From Candidatus Aminicenantota bacterium (GTDB lineage Bacteria; Acidobacteriota; Aminicenantia; UBA2199), in contig JAUWNT010000004.1 of the NCBI GenBank assembly GCA_030612495.1, positions 1-29,805 of the forward strand: 29,805 nt of DNA, written 5' to 3'. The notes beneath the pieces were generated by a model. That model was not told where the DNA came from. It ran no database searches and saw nothing but the letters and a program-made list of their open reading frames with translations. The translations under genes and the position numbers were made by a program. Shown piece after piece: positions 1 through 7,991 of the stretch (position 1 is the stretch's first letter; every line of letters starts with the position of its first letter).

Positions 1-103
1 TTTAAAATCTCCTATTAATGTATTCCACTATCAAGAAGCTAAAATGATATAAAACCTTAGATATTTACATTTAATATAAATAAATGAAAAAAATTATCTA
101 AAA

Positions 104-592
104 ATGAAAATTAGATCTAATTCAACAAATTGGTATATAAAAGTTCAATCTTATTTATTATTATCAGTTTTACCTTTAACACAAAGATTTTTAATAAGCT
201 TACAAAATAAACTCTCAAATTCACAGAATGTTGAAATTTCAAAACCAATAATAAAATGTTTATGCCAATTAGATGAAAGCAATCTTAGGAAATTAATTGA
301 AGAATTAGTCTTTGATCCTGATTCAAAAAAAGCATCCATTGGGCGAATGTTTTCTTTTTTGATTAGAAACAAAGAAAATTCTGCTGATAAAGCCATTACA
401 GGAATTTTTAATGATTTCGATGAGAATAATCTAATGGAGTTTTATTATAAAATAGATATTATTAAATTTTGTGATTCAGAACTAATTACTAAAAGATTAA
501 AAACATGGCTTAAGAAAATAAAGAATAAATTAAAAAAGGAACATTTAAAAAAGAAAGTTAATTTGACTTTAGAGTATTTAAAAAATAAATAG
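104..592 (+). CDS. Hypothetical protein, orphan gene in island-like end
   Basis: A 162-residue protein that I do not recognise. The first 30 residues are mildly hydrophobic around LLLSVLPLTQ but too short and polar-flanked for a confident membrane segment. The middle looks helical and mixed in charge. The last 35 residues are extremely lysine-rich (WLKKIKNKLKKEHLKKKVN), suggesting nucleic-acid or acidic-surface contact, which is only inference. The ATG at 104 has no clear Shine-Dalgarno sequence. It lies 73 bases upstream of the broken TIGR04141-family gene on the same strand, so the two may have been acquired together. Base composition is as AT-rich as the host's. It could be a fragment of a larger protein, since nothing is visible upstream in 1-103. 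Confidence 0.5.
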   Translation: MKIRSNSTNWYIKVQSYLLLSVLPLTQRFLISLQNKLSNSQNVEISKPIIKCLCQLDESNLRKLIEELVFDPDSKKASIGRMFSFLIRNKENSADKAITGIFNDFDENNLMEFYYKIDIIKFCDSELITKRLKTWLKKIKNKLKKEHLKKKVNLTLEYLKNK

Positions 593-665
593 GAAAAATG
601 AGCGACAAAAAATCATTTAAGATTGAAAAAAAATAAAAATAAAATAAACGAGGTTTGGAGGGATA

Positions 666-2429
666 ATGGAAGATAATAAATTACAGTTAAGTATTTATAA
701 AATTGATATCACTAATTTCACCAGTGAAAATATTGAAGATCAAATAACTTCAGCTTTTGAAAGTGAAAAATACAAAGAACAGATTGTGCGAAATTCTCAC
801 TTTGGGAAATAAAGAATAAGAATTTATTATAGGATCAAAAACAATAATCCAAAGTGGAAGGGATTTTTAAATGACATAGTAACCCCAGAAGAAGAGATTC
901 TAAGTAGTGATGCTGGCAAATTAGAGAGCTTCATTTTGGTTTTTATTAATGAAGAATCAAATAATTTTTATTTGATCACAGGTGGGCAAGGATATTTTTC
1001 AATACAAAAATTTATTGATTCAAATTTTGGGATTGACATTATTTCTAGATTAATTAACAAAGAAGAGAAGATTATAAAAGTAGTTAAGGAAAGATCCTTT
1101 GTTGGCGGAATTTCAGGAACAACTAAACATTTTAGAAAAAATTACAATCTTTTTGAAAATGAAGATTTTGGAAAAATTTTTCAAGAATTGATCCTTAGTA
1201 TAGATAATGAAAAACTGGTTGAGTATTTTGGTTTTACTAACGAAGAAATAAGAAGGGAATCAGTTTGTATAGCTAAATCTTCTTTTAGAATAAATAAATC
1301 TATTAATTTTACTCAACTTATAAAAATAATTGATGGCTCTGAATATATACTAAAAAATATAAATCCTATTTCTATAAACAACGTTATTAAACTTTCAAAA
1401 AAGAAAGATTCAGAACTAATTAAAAAACTCAGGAATATTTTGTTAGCCCAACTTTGGGCAACCTATAGAAATGAAGAAAATTCATATAAATTTGATCTTT
1501 GTCATAGAAATTATGAAAAATATTTGACTGCTTCAAAATATATAATAAAAAAAGGAAACTCAACAAAAAGTTTTCTTGATAATTTTTACTTTGGAAAACT
1601 AAACGATATCGACACTTTATTTAAAAAAATATCCGAGTCCAATATTAAAATAGATTCATATAGTGACTTTGAAGTCTTGATAGAAAGTCTAAATATTTAT
1701 TCTTTTAATGAAGAGGATATGGAATTAACACGTGGGTCAATTATTAATCATATTTTTGGAGATGTTGAACTAGAGGAAAAAAGATACTTTTATTTAGATA
1801 GTTCATGGTTTCTAATAAAAGCTGATTTCGTTAAAAATCTAAACAAAAAATGTAAAGGTTTTATTGAGAGGAATTATTTTGATGGATTAACCAAGGCTTG
1901 GGATATCTCTTTGCAAAATGAGAATGCATATAATCAACAATATTTAGGTGATAAAAAAACTCTTGTATTAGATAAAATTATTCCTGAAAATATTGAAGTC
2001 TGCGATATCTTAAAATGGGATGGCAATTCAGCCTATTTATATCATGTTAAAAAAACTTTTGGAAATACAATGAGAGATTTATGCTCACAAATATTTATAT
2101 CTGCGAGTAGAATTGTACAAGACTTGAACTCAGATAAAGTTTTTTTACGAAAAATATATCTAGATTTAAGAAATAAGATTGGTGGAGATAATTATTATAA
2201 TGCAATAGGACAACAGACGAACAATATCACAGAAGAACAATTTGTTGAACTATTCAATAAAAAAATTATTTATGTTCTATCCATTTTAGATACTTCATCA
2301 AAGAACAGAAATTTGGCAAATATTGAGGAATTTAAATCAAATATTGCAAAATTTTCTTTGCAAGAACTAATAAGAGATATGAAAGGAATAGATGTAGAAC
2401 TCAAAATTACACAAATTAAAAAGAAATAA
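666..2429 (+). pseudogene. TIGR04141/DUF6119 family protein, interrupted by one in-frame TAA
   Basis: Read as one frame, this stretch encodes about 586 residues with a single internal ochre stop at 810-812 after 48 codons. The 5' part starts at ATG 666 behind a strong GGAGG (657-661). The same frame continues after the stop and carries the family's N-terminal feature (NNNPKWKGFLNDI), then LITGGQGYFSIQKFID, and near residue 460 HVKKTFGNTMRDLCSQI, which I recognise as conserved in the sporadically distributed TIGR04141 family. The function of this family is not established; it occurs patchily, often near defence or mobile genes. After the stop there is no plausible restart: the only early candidate is a TTG at 936, already inside the conserved domain, and the first in-frame ATG is at 1719. 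A nonsense mutation is most likely; a sequence error or readthrough is possible. Confidence 0.75.
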
Positions 2430-2452
2430 ATTCAGCGAGAAAAACAATAAGA

Positions 2453-2486
2453 GAGACACCCATTAGAAGTTAATTGTCAATAAAAT
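2453..2486 (+). repeat. 34-bp dispersed repeat, copy 1 (GAGACACCC... form)
   Basis: This copy matches the one at 26418-26451 at 31 of 34 positions by eye. The shared core is CCCATTAGAAGTTAA followed by TGTCAATAAAAT, with three transitions at bases 2, 6 and 22. It begins 23 bases after the stop of the broken TIGR04141 gene and may mark the right edge of the island-like segment at the window's start. Confidence 0.8.
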
Positions 2487-2515
2487 AGACTGATTTTTTT
2501 TATTTTTTAAATGAA

Positions 2516-2535
2516 GGGGACATTGCTTAAGTATT
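2516..2535 (+). repeat. GGGAC-headed repeat, second type (GGGGAC...AAGTATT)
   Basis: The stretch GGGGACATTGCTTAAGTATT resembles 21787-21807, where GGGAC is again followed by a short T-rich spacer and AAGTATT. Both lie next to copies of the GGGACGCCC-type repeat, so the two repeat types travel together. The similarity is short and gapped, so this assignment is tentative. Confidence 0.4.
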
Positions 2536-2560
2536 CTGGTAGCTTTAATAGCTTTATCTA

Positions 2561-2589
2561 TTGACATCAACAGATTAAAATGATAGAAT
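2561..2589 (+). promoter_or_regulatory. Sigma70-type promoter for rpmE-prfA-prmC operon
   Basis: TTGACA at 2561-2566 and TAGAAT at 2584-2589 are separated by exactly 17 bases. Transcription would start near 2596, just ahead of the GGAGG at 2600-2604 that serves the rpmE ATG at 2610, giving a leader of only about 14 bases. Confidence 0.8.
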
Positions 2590-2609
2590 TTTTTATCATG
2601 GAGGATACA

Positions 2610-2816
2610 ATGAGAAAAGGTATTCACCCTAAATATATGGAGTGTACTGTAACTTGCGCATGTGGGCATACATTTAAGACAAAAGCAACTGTCCCTAAAA
2701 TTGAAATTGAAATCTGCTCAGCATGCCACCCTTTTTATACAGGTAAACAGAAATACATTGATACTGAAGGAAGAATAGAAAAATTCAAGAAAAAATATGG
2801 ATACAAAGAAAAGTGA
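2610..2816 (+). CDS. rpmE: 50S ribosomal protein L31, zinc-binding type
   Basis: This 68-residue protein is a component of the large ribosomal subunit that bridges toward the small subunit. It begins MRKGIHPKY, the usual L31 opening, and carries the zinc-ligand set C16, C18, C36 and C39 (CAC and CSAC), marking the zinc-containing (C+) paralogue rather than the zinc-independent one. I chose ATG 2610 over the in-frame ATG at 2580 because GGAGG (2600-2604) sits five bases upstream, the -10 box would fall inside the longer version, and homologues start here. It ends inside the prfA start region with a 20-base overlap, so the two are translationally coupled. The rpmE-prfA-prmC order is common in bacteria. 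Confidence 0.97.
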   Translation: MRKGIHPKYMECTVTCACGHTFKTKATVPKIEIEICSACHPFYTGKQKYIDTEGRIEKFKKKYGYKEK

Positions 2817-3903
2817 TAAATTACTTTCTTATCTCAAAAGTATCCACGCCAAATATAACGAGATATCTAATCTTATTTCCAACCCGAATATAATAAATAA
2901 CCATGTAAAATTCATAAACTTAACAAGAGAGCTATCTAAACTTAAACCTTTAAGCGAAAAATATACTGAACTTAATTCCCTTGTGGAACTGAAAAATGAG
3001 GCTGAAGATTTCTATAAAACATCTGAAGAAAAAGGCATGAAAGAACTCGCAAAAGAAGAAATAGATAAATTAAACAATGAGATAAAAAAGCTTGACGAAT
3101 ATATTGAAATTCTTTTAGTCTCAGATGAATTAGAAGATAATAGAAACGTGTTTCTCGAAATAAGAGCAGGTGCAGGTGGCAATGAAGCATCGCTTTTTGC
3201 ATCAGATCTTTTAAGAATGTACTCGAGAATTGCAGAAAGAAAAGGCTGGAAATCAGATGTGATATCAACAACATATTCTTCTATTGGTGGAATTAAAGAA
3301 ACCATTCTTCACATAAAAGGTGGAAAAGTTAATAAATACTTGAGATTTGAAAGTGGAGTCCATAGAGTTCAAAGAGTACCAATTACAGAGTCAAGTGGCA
3401 GAATACACACATCAACCGTTACAGTTGCTGTTATGCCAGAAGTTGATGACATTGAGGTTCAATTAAATTCAAAAGACATAAGAATAGACACATACAGATC
3501 TTCTGGTGCAGGGGGCCAACATGTCAATAAAACTGATTCAGCTATAAGAATAACCCACTTTCCCACAGGCATTGTTGTTTGCTGTCAAGATGAAACATCC
3601 CAGCATAAAAATAAAGAAAGAGCAATAAAGATTTTAAAATCCAGGTTGTATGAATACGAAAAAGCTAAACAGGAAGAAAATGTCTCAAATCAAAGAAAAT
3701 CTCAGATTGGAACAGGAGACAGATCTGAAAAGATAAGAACTTACAATTTTCCACAGAGCAGGGTGACTGACCATAGAATATACAGTAAAAATTTTAACAT
3801 TGAAAATATTCTTGATGGTAATTTTGATAATTTAGTAAAAGAACTAATTGAAACACATGTAAAAAAATCTATTGAAGAAAAATTTAAACAAATTATTAGT
3901 TAG
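2797..3903 (+). CDS. prfA: Peptide chain release factor 1
   Basis: RF1 (368 residues) recognises UAA and UAG in the ribosomal A site and triggers hydrolysis of peptidyl-tRNA. The catalytic GGQ is at residues 239-241 within SSGAGGQHVNKTDSAIR. The codon-reading tripeptide is P195-I196-T197, the PxT form of RF1 rather than the SPF form of RF2. The N-terminal domain has the expected long helices, and the length is normal. The ATG at 2797 overlaps the end of rpmE by 20 bases. The TAG stop shares its final G with the GTG start of prmC, the enzyme that methylates the GGQ glutamine, so modifier and substrate are made from one message. Confidence 0.97.
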   Translation: MDTKKSDKLLSYLKSIHAKYNEISNLISNPNIINNHVKFINLTRELSKLKPLSEKYTELNSLVELKNEAEDFYKTSEEKGMKELAKEEIDKLNNEIKKLDEYIEILLVSDELEDNRNVFLEIRAGAGGNEASLFASDLLRMYSRIAERKGWKSDVISTTYSSIGGIKETILHIKGGKVNKYLRFESGVHRVQRVPITESSGRIHTSTVTVAVMPEVDDIEVQLNSKDIRIDTYRSSGAGGQHVNKTDSAIRITHFPTGIVVCCQDETSQHKNKERAIKILKSRLYEYEKAKQEENVSNQRKSQIGTGDRSEKIRTYNFPQSRVTDHRIYSKNFNIENILDGNFDNLVKELIETHVKKSIEEKFKQIIS

Positions 3904-4727
3904 TGAAATATTCAGATCTATATTTTTCTTCTATAAATAAAATAAAAGACAAAGAAAAAACTCTCGACATTCAAATCTTAATTGGAAAAGCATTCAATCT
4001 AACAAAATCACAATTCTGGATTAAAAAAAATGATGAAATAGAAAACAAAACAGGCTTAAATAAATTTTACAGATATTTTAAAAGATTAAAAAATGAGGAA
4101 CCAATTGCCTATATATTGAAAAAAAATGAATTTTTCTCCGAGAATTTTTACATAAATAAGAATGTACTGATCCCAAGACCAGAAACTGAAATACTTGTTG
4201 AAAAAGCAATGGAATTAAAACCTTCACCCTCAAAAATACTCGATATTGGTGCTGGAAGTGGCATCATTTCAATTATTCTTGCAAAAAAACTAAATACAAA
4301 AGTGATATCTGTTGAAAAAAGCAAAAAATCTATATATATATTAAAAAAAAATATTCTAACCCACAGGGTTGAAAACAAAGTTATACCAGTTCTTGCAGAT
4401 CTTTTCCCGGAAAATTATGACAAATTTGATTTAATAATATCAAATCCTCCCTACTTATCAGCAAAAGACTGGGAGCAATCACCTTTAAATATAAAAAAAT
4501 TTGAACCAAGAAGTTCCCTCGTTTCAGGGAGAAATGGAACTGAAATAATAAAAAGGATAATTATGAACTCTCCAGATTATCTTAAAAAAGAGGGAACAAT
4601 ATTAATTGAAATTGGATGTAATCAAAAAGAAATTGTTGAAAAGATTTTAAAAAAGAGGGGGTTTTCAAATATCAGTTTCTTTAATGATTATAATAATATT
4701 CAAAGAATTGTTTCTGCTGAGCTATGA
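3903..4727 (+). CDS. prmC: Release factor glutamine N5-methyltransferase
   Basis: PrmC (HemK) transfers a methyl group from SAM to the glutamine of the GGQ motif in release factors. The 274-residue protein shows an N-terminal helical domain, the SAM-binding motif LDIGAGSG at residues 113-120, and the substrate-binding NPPY at 181-184, with IPRPETE at 90-96 as in the family. It starts with GTG at 3903, overlapping the prfA stop by one base; no in-frame ATG lies nearby. Its end overlaps the next gene as ATGA (4724-4727). Length and motifs are normal, and its role is well supported by its position after prfA. Confidence 0.96.
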   Translation: MKYSDLYFSSINKIKDKEKTLDIQILIGKAFNLTKSQFWIKKNDEIENKTGLNKFYRYFKRLKNEEPIAYILKKNEFFSENFYINKNVLIPRPETEILVEKAMELKPSPSKILDIGAGSGIISIILAKKLNTKVISVEKSKKSIYILKKNILTHRVENKVIPVLADLFPENYDKFDLIISNPPYLSAKDWEQSPLNIKKFEPRSSLVSGRNGTEIIKRIIMNSPDYLKKEGTILIEIGCNQKEIVEKILKKRGFSNISFFNDYNNIQRIVSAEL

Positions 4728-6064
4728 AAGTTCTATTAATTAATCCATATATATATGATTTTACTGCTTTTGATCTCTGGCTAAGGCCATTGGGATTACT
4801 TTATATAGGCTCTATAATAAAAAATTACACAAATGCTGAAATATTTTGGATTGATGTTCTTGATAGATTTCAGGATAATCCAGGTCCCAAATCAAAAAAA
4901 GACGGAAGAGGAAAATTTCACAGAGAAATTGTTGACAAGCCTGAAATATATAAAATCATCCCGAGAAATTACTCAAGATATGGTATACCAGCTGATAATT
5001 TTATGGAAAAACTGGACAAACTTCCTGAAATCGACATTATTTTTATAACAACACTTATGACATACTGGATTGATGGAATTAACTTTACAATAAAAAAATT
5101 GAGAGAAAGATTCAAAAAAACAAAAATAATTATTGGAGGAATACTACCTACATTAGTACCCTTTTACATAAAAAAATATATAGAAGCAGACTCTTTTATT
5201 AAAGGATATGGAGAAAAAAAAGTTTTGCAAATAATTGAGCACAACAATGGTACAGTATATAAACACCCTGACCTTTCAGATATAAACAAGCTTCCTTTCC
5301 CTGCATATGAGTTTTTATCAAACAAAAAATATTTGCCATTACTGACATCAAGAGGGTGCCCTTTTAATTGTACATATTGCGCTTCAAATCTTCTAAATAA
5401 ACGTTTCATTGAAAGGTCATCTGAAAATATTATTGAAGAAATTCTATATATGTATGACAAATATAAACCAGAAAGCTTTATAATTTTTGATGATGCATTT
5501 CTTGTAAATAAGGAGAAGCGTTTCCTTAGAGTTTTCAATAAAGTTAAACAAAATTTAAATCTAAAATTTCACACTCCAAATGGAATTCATGCAAGAGAAG
5601 TTGATTTGAAAACAGCAGAGATGCTTTATGAAAGCGGGTTTAAGACAATCAGGCTGAGTTTCGAATCAACAAACTCAGAAATTTTAAAAAAAAGCTCAAG
5701 TAAAATCACAATTAATGAAATGATTAATGCAGTAAACAATCTTGAAAAAGCAGGTTTTAAAAGAAAAGAGATTGAATGCTATATTTTATTTGGGATTTAC
5801 GGGCAAAGAATAAATGATATAATAAACTCTTTGAATTTTGTGAAAAAACTCGGAATCATCCCTCATTTATCATACTTTTCACCAGTTCCTCAAACAAAGG
5901 ATTTTCTAAATCTTCAAAAATCAGGTATTTTGTCAAAAAAAATAAATTTATATGAAACTAATAAAATCTATTTTGTCTATGAGAAATCAGGACTCCCCAT
6001 TAACGAGATTGAACATGTAAAAGATTTAACAATTGAAATAACACACAGAGTTCAAAACCAATAA
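4724..6064 (+). CDS. B12-binding domain radical SAM protein
   Basis: A 446-residue enzyme of the class with an N-terminal cobalamin-binding-like Rossmann domain and a radical SAM barrel. The N-terminal part (1-165) begins MKVLLINPYIYDF and contains IIIGGILPTLVP, typical of these domains, although the DxHxxG motif that holds base-off B12 is not evident. The [4Fe-4S] cysteines are C212, C216 and C219 in SRGCPFNCTYC, with the usual acidic ...FDDAFL strand after them. The start overlaps prmC as ATGA, so it belongs to the rpmE-prfA-prmC operon and is translationally coupled. That placement hints at a methylation or modification role linked to translation, but this is inference; the substrate cannot be read from sequence. 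It ends 13 bases from the convergent priA gene. Confidence 0.85.
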   Translation: MKVLLINPYIYDFTAFDLWLRPLGLLYIGSIIKNYTNAEIFWIDVLDRFQDNPGPKSKKDGRGKFHREIVDKPEIYKIIPRNYSRYGIPADNFMEKLDKLPEIDIIFITTLMTYWIDGINFTIKKLRERFKKTKIIIGGILPTLVPFYIKKYIEADSFIKGYGEKKVLQIIEHNNGTVYKHPDLSDINKLPFPAYEFLSNKKYLPLLTSRGCPFNCTYCASNLLNKRFIERSSENIIEEILYMYDKYKPESFIIFDDAFLVNKEKRFLRVFNKVKQNLNLKFHTPNGIHAREVDLKTAEMLYESGFKTIRLSFESTNSEILKKSSSKITINEMINAVNNLEKAGFKRKEIECYILFGIYGQRINDIINSLNFVKKLGIIPHLSYFSPVPQTKDFLNLQKSGILSKKINLYETNKIYFVYEKSGLPINEIEHVKDLTIEITHRVQNQ

Positions 6065-6077
6065 TATAGACAATTAA

Positions 6078-7961
6078 TTAAACCATTTCTAATTTTATAT
6101 TTACATTCCTCTTTTTTAGTAATCCTGATTCTAATATTGATTCAGGTAATGAATGAGCTTCCATTTCTCCCTTATAATTTCCCCTGATCTTTTTTCTGGA
6201 AACAAGATATACTTTCCTTAAATTTAGTTTATCTTTAAATTCATTAAATATTAATCTCATATCTTTTCCAAGCTCTCTTAAATTTTTAGCTTTTATCTCA
6301 ATTTTATAAACATAAGAATAAGGAGGCAATAAAAACCAATTTCTGTATTTTAATTCTCTTTCAAAAAAATCCTCTTCATTATTAATCAATTTTAAAGAGT
6401 AATGAAAATAAAATGATGAAAAAATATCTATGTTCCCACCTTTTTTTACTAATTCCTTTAATTCCGATACTATTGAAAAAATCATCTCAGCTGCATTATA
6501 TTCATGCATATTAAAAATCGACTCCGGTCTTATATATATAATACTATCAAAAATATTTTTAAAAAAAGGATTTAAAATAACTGGAGTTGATATTACTATT
6601 TTGCTCTTTTTTATATTTTTAATTGCTAATGATATATCTTTAATACCTTCAGATGATAATGTTAATACATTTGTTTCATCAATCTGCCTTTTGACAATTT
6701 CCTCTAAACTACTTATGCTCATATCTTTTATTAAGAATAACTCTTTATTACATTTAGAACATAAACTATATTCTTCTTTTTTAAAATCACATTTTATGCA
6801 CTTAACTTTAAAATCTTTTTCTACTTTTAAAATACCCTTACATACAGGACATTTCTGAATAGCCTTACAACTTTTGCAAAAAAGATAGTCAAAAGAAACC
6901 TTCTTATTAAGCACAACTAATATTTTTTTATTATCAAGAAAATAAGCCTTTAATGATTCAATCAAATTATCAGGTATACTTTTTTCTCTTAGCTTCAACA
7001 TTTTTACATCTATATAAACATCTTTTTTCTCTCTCTTGTCCTCAATAAATAATTTATTCCTGTTTTTATAAGCTTCAATATTATAATGTGAGGCACCCTC
7101 TATAAATGGGAGATCATAGTTTTTTGCTCTCTTTTTTGATAAGATATTAAGATTTAAATTAGAAAAATAACTGTTTCTATAAAGAGATGAACCTGCTCTT
7201 TCACAAATAACACATCCCAGATTTCTCATTGGTAGAAAAACCGCTGATATACCCCCAGCAACCACACCTATTTTCCCATTTAAATAGTCACACCATATAT
7301 TTTCTCTTTCTGTGAGTTTTACAGAAGAGTTATAAATCGAAACATCATTAAATAATGATTTTAAATAAGAAGCTGTTAAATTATCAGGAACTACAATTAA
7401 AACGCTCATATGCTTTTGTAAATAAAAATCAATAATATCCCTGTAAAACTCAGCCCTATCATAACTTATAATTAGCTTATTCTCTTTACCTTTGAAATTC
7501 TTTAATGAATTAATGTTTCCTTTTATATTTATTTCACCTTTGTTTTTATATATAAAATTAATCACACCTTTCTTTGACAATTTACAGAGCTCTATAGAGG
7601 AAAATTTGTTCATTTTTTCCAATTTCCCATCTTTTTCAAAATAGATATTATTTATTGGTCTCCTTTTAGGAGATAGAGAATAATCAAGAATCATTCCAAT
7701 CGAAGTAAAATATAATAAAGAAATAGACCTTGCAAAATCTATAAACTCTTCCTCCGGTATATATTCATCTTCTATAACACCAATCACATTCTTTACTCTT
7801 CCCTTATACTCAGAGCCTTTTTCTATTACCCACCCAGTTGTAACCCTATTGCCTATAGGTACAATAACTCTCATCCCCTTTTTTAGTTTATCTTTATCTC
7901 CAATATAGTTGTATGTAAAGTCTTCAAATATATTTAAAGATAAAGATACCTGGATTAACAA
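6078..7961 (-). CDS. priA: PriA homologue (primosomal protein N') lacking helicase motifs
   Basis: PriA normally restarts stalled replication forks as a DExH helicase. This 627-residue protein keeps the N-terminal 3'-end-binding domain (KKGMRVIVPIGNRVTTGWVI, 27-46) and all eight zinc cysteines (362, 365, 371, 374, 388, 391, 401, 404) with family spacing. The ATPase is gone: where family members have GVTGSGKTE there is SYDRAEFYR (166-174). The DEEH box is CERA (253-256) inside an otherwise recognisable SAVFLPMRNLG...SSLYRN. The later motifs around GHDF and QVAGRAGR are also unrecognisable. Actinobacterial PriA proteins are likewise ATPase-dead, so a structural role in primosome assembly is plausible. 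It uses a TTG start and lies last in the yicC-gmk-coaBC cluster, where priA is usually found. Confidence 0.85.
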   Translation of the reverse strand: MLIQVSLSLNIFEDFTYNYIGDKDKLKKGMRVIVPIGNRVTTGWVIEKGSEYKGRVKNVIGVIEDEYIPEEEFIDFARSISLLYFTSIGMILDYSLSPKRRPINNIYFEKDGKLEKMNKFSSIELCKLSKKGVINFIYKNKGEINIKGNINSLKNFKGKENKLIISYDRAEFYRDIIDFYLQKHMSVLIVVPDNLTASYLKSLFNDVSIYNSSVKLTERENIWCDYLNGKIGVVAGGISAVFLPMRNLGCVICERAGSSLYRNSYFSNLNLNILSKKRAKNYDLPFIEGASHYNIEAYKNRNKLFIEDKREKKDVYIDVKMLKLREKSIPDNLIESLKAYFLDNKKILVVLNKKVSFDYLFCKSCKAIQKCPVCKGILKVEKDFKVKCIKCDFKKEEYSLCSKCNKELFLIKDMSISSLEEIVKRQIDETNVLTLSSEGIKDISLAIKNIKKSKIVISTPVILNPFFKNIFDSIIYIRPESIFNMHEYNAAEMIFSIVSELKELVKKGGNIDIFSSFYFHYSLKLINNEEDFFERELKYRNWFLLPPYSYVYKIEIKAKNLRELGKDMRLIFNEFKDKLNLRKVYLVSRKKIRGNYKGEMEAHSLPESILESGLLKKRNVNIKLEMV

Positions 7962-7991
7962 TTAATACTCTCTAATATTTTATTTTTTTTT

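Noticed and set aside
598..636. Twelve-codon frame (MSDKKSFKIEKK) between the orphan gene and the broken TIGR04141 gene
   Set aside because: It has only a weak AGGA upstream and is too short to support as a gene; lysine-rich short frames are common in such AT-rich DNA. It may be a remnant.
936..2429. A separate 497-residue gene starting at 936
   Set aside because: The codon at 936 is TTG inside a conserved family segment, with no ribosome binding site; the frame continues upstream to ATG 666 except for one TAA.
2463..2669. Minus-strand open frame across the rpmE promoter
   Set aside because: It covers the repeat, the consensus promoter and the start of rpmE, and has no family features.
6065..6077. 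Shared terminator between the convergent radical SAM and priA genes
   Set aside because: Only 13 bases separate the genes and no stem-loop with T-run is visible on either strand.
6430..6858. 142-residue plus-strand frame inside priA
   Set aside because: It is antisense to a clear coding region and its composition is that of a shadow frame.
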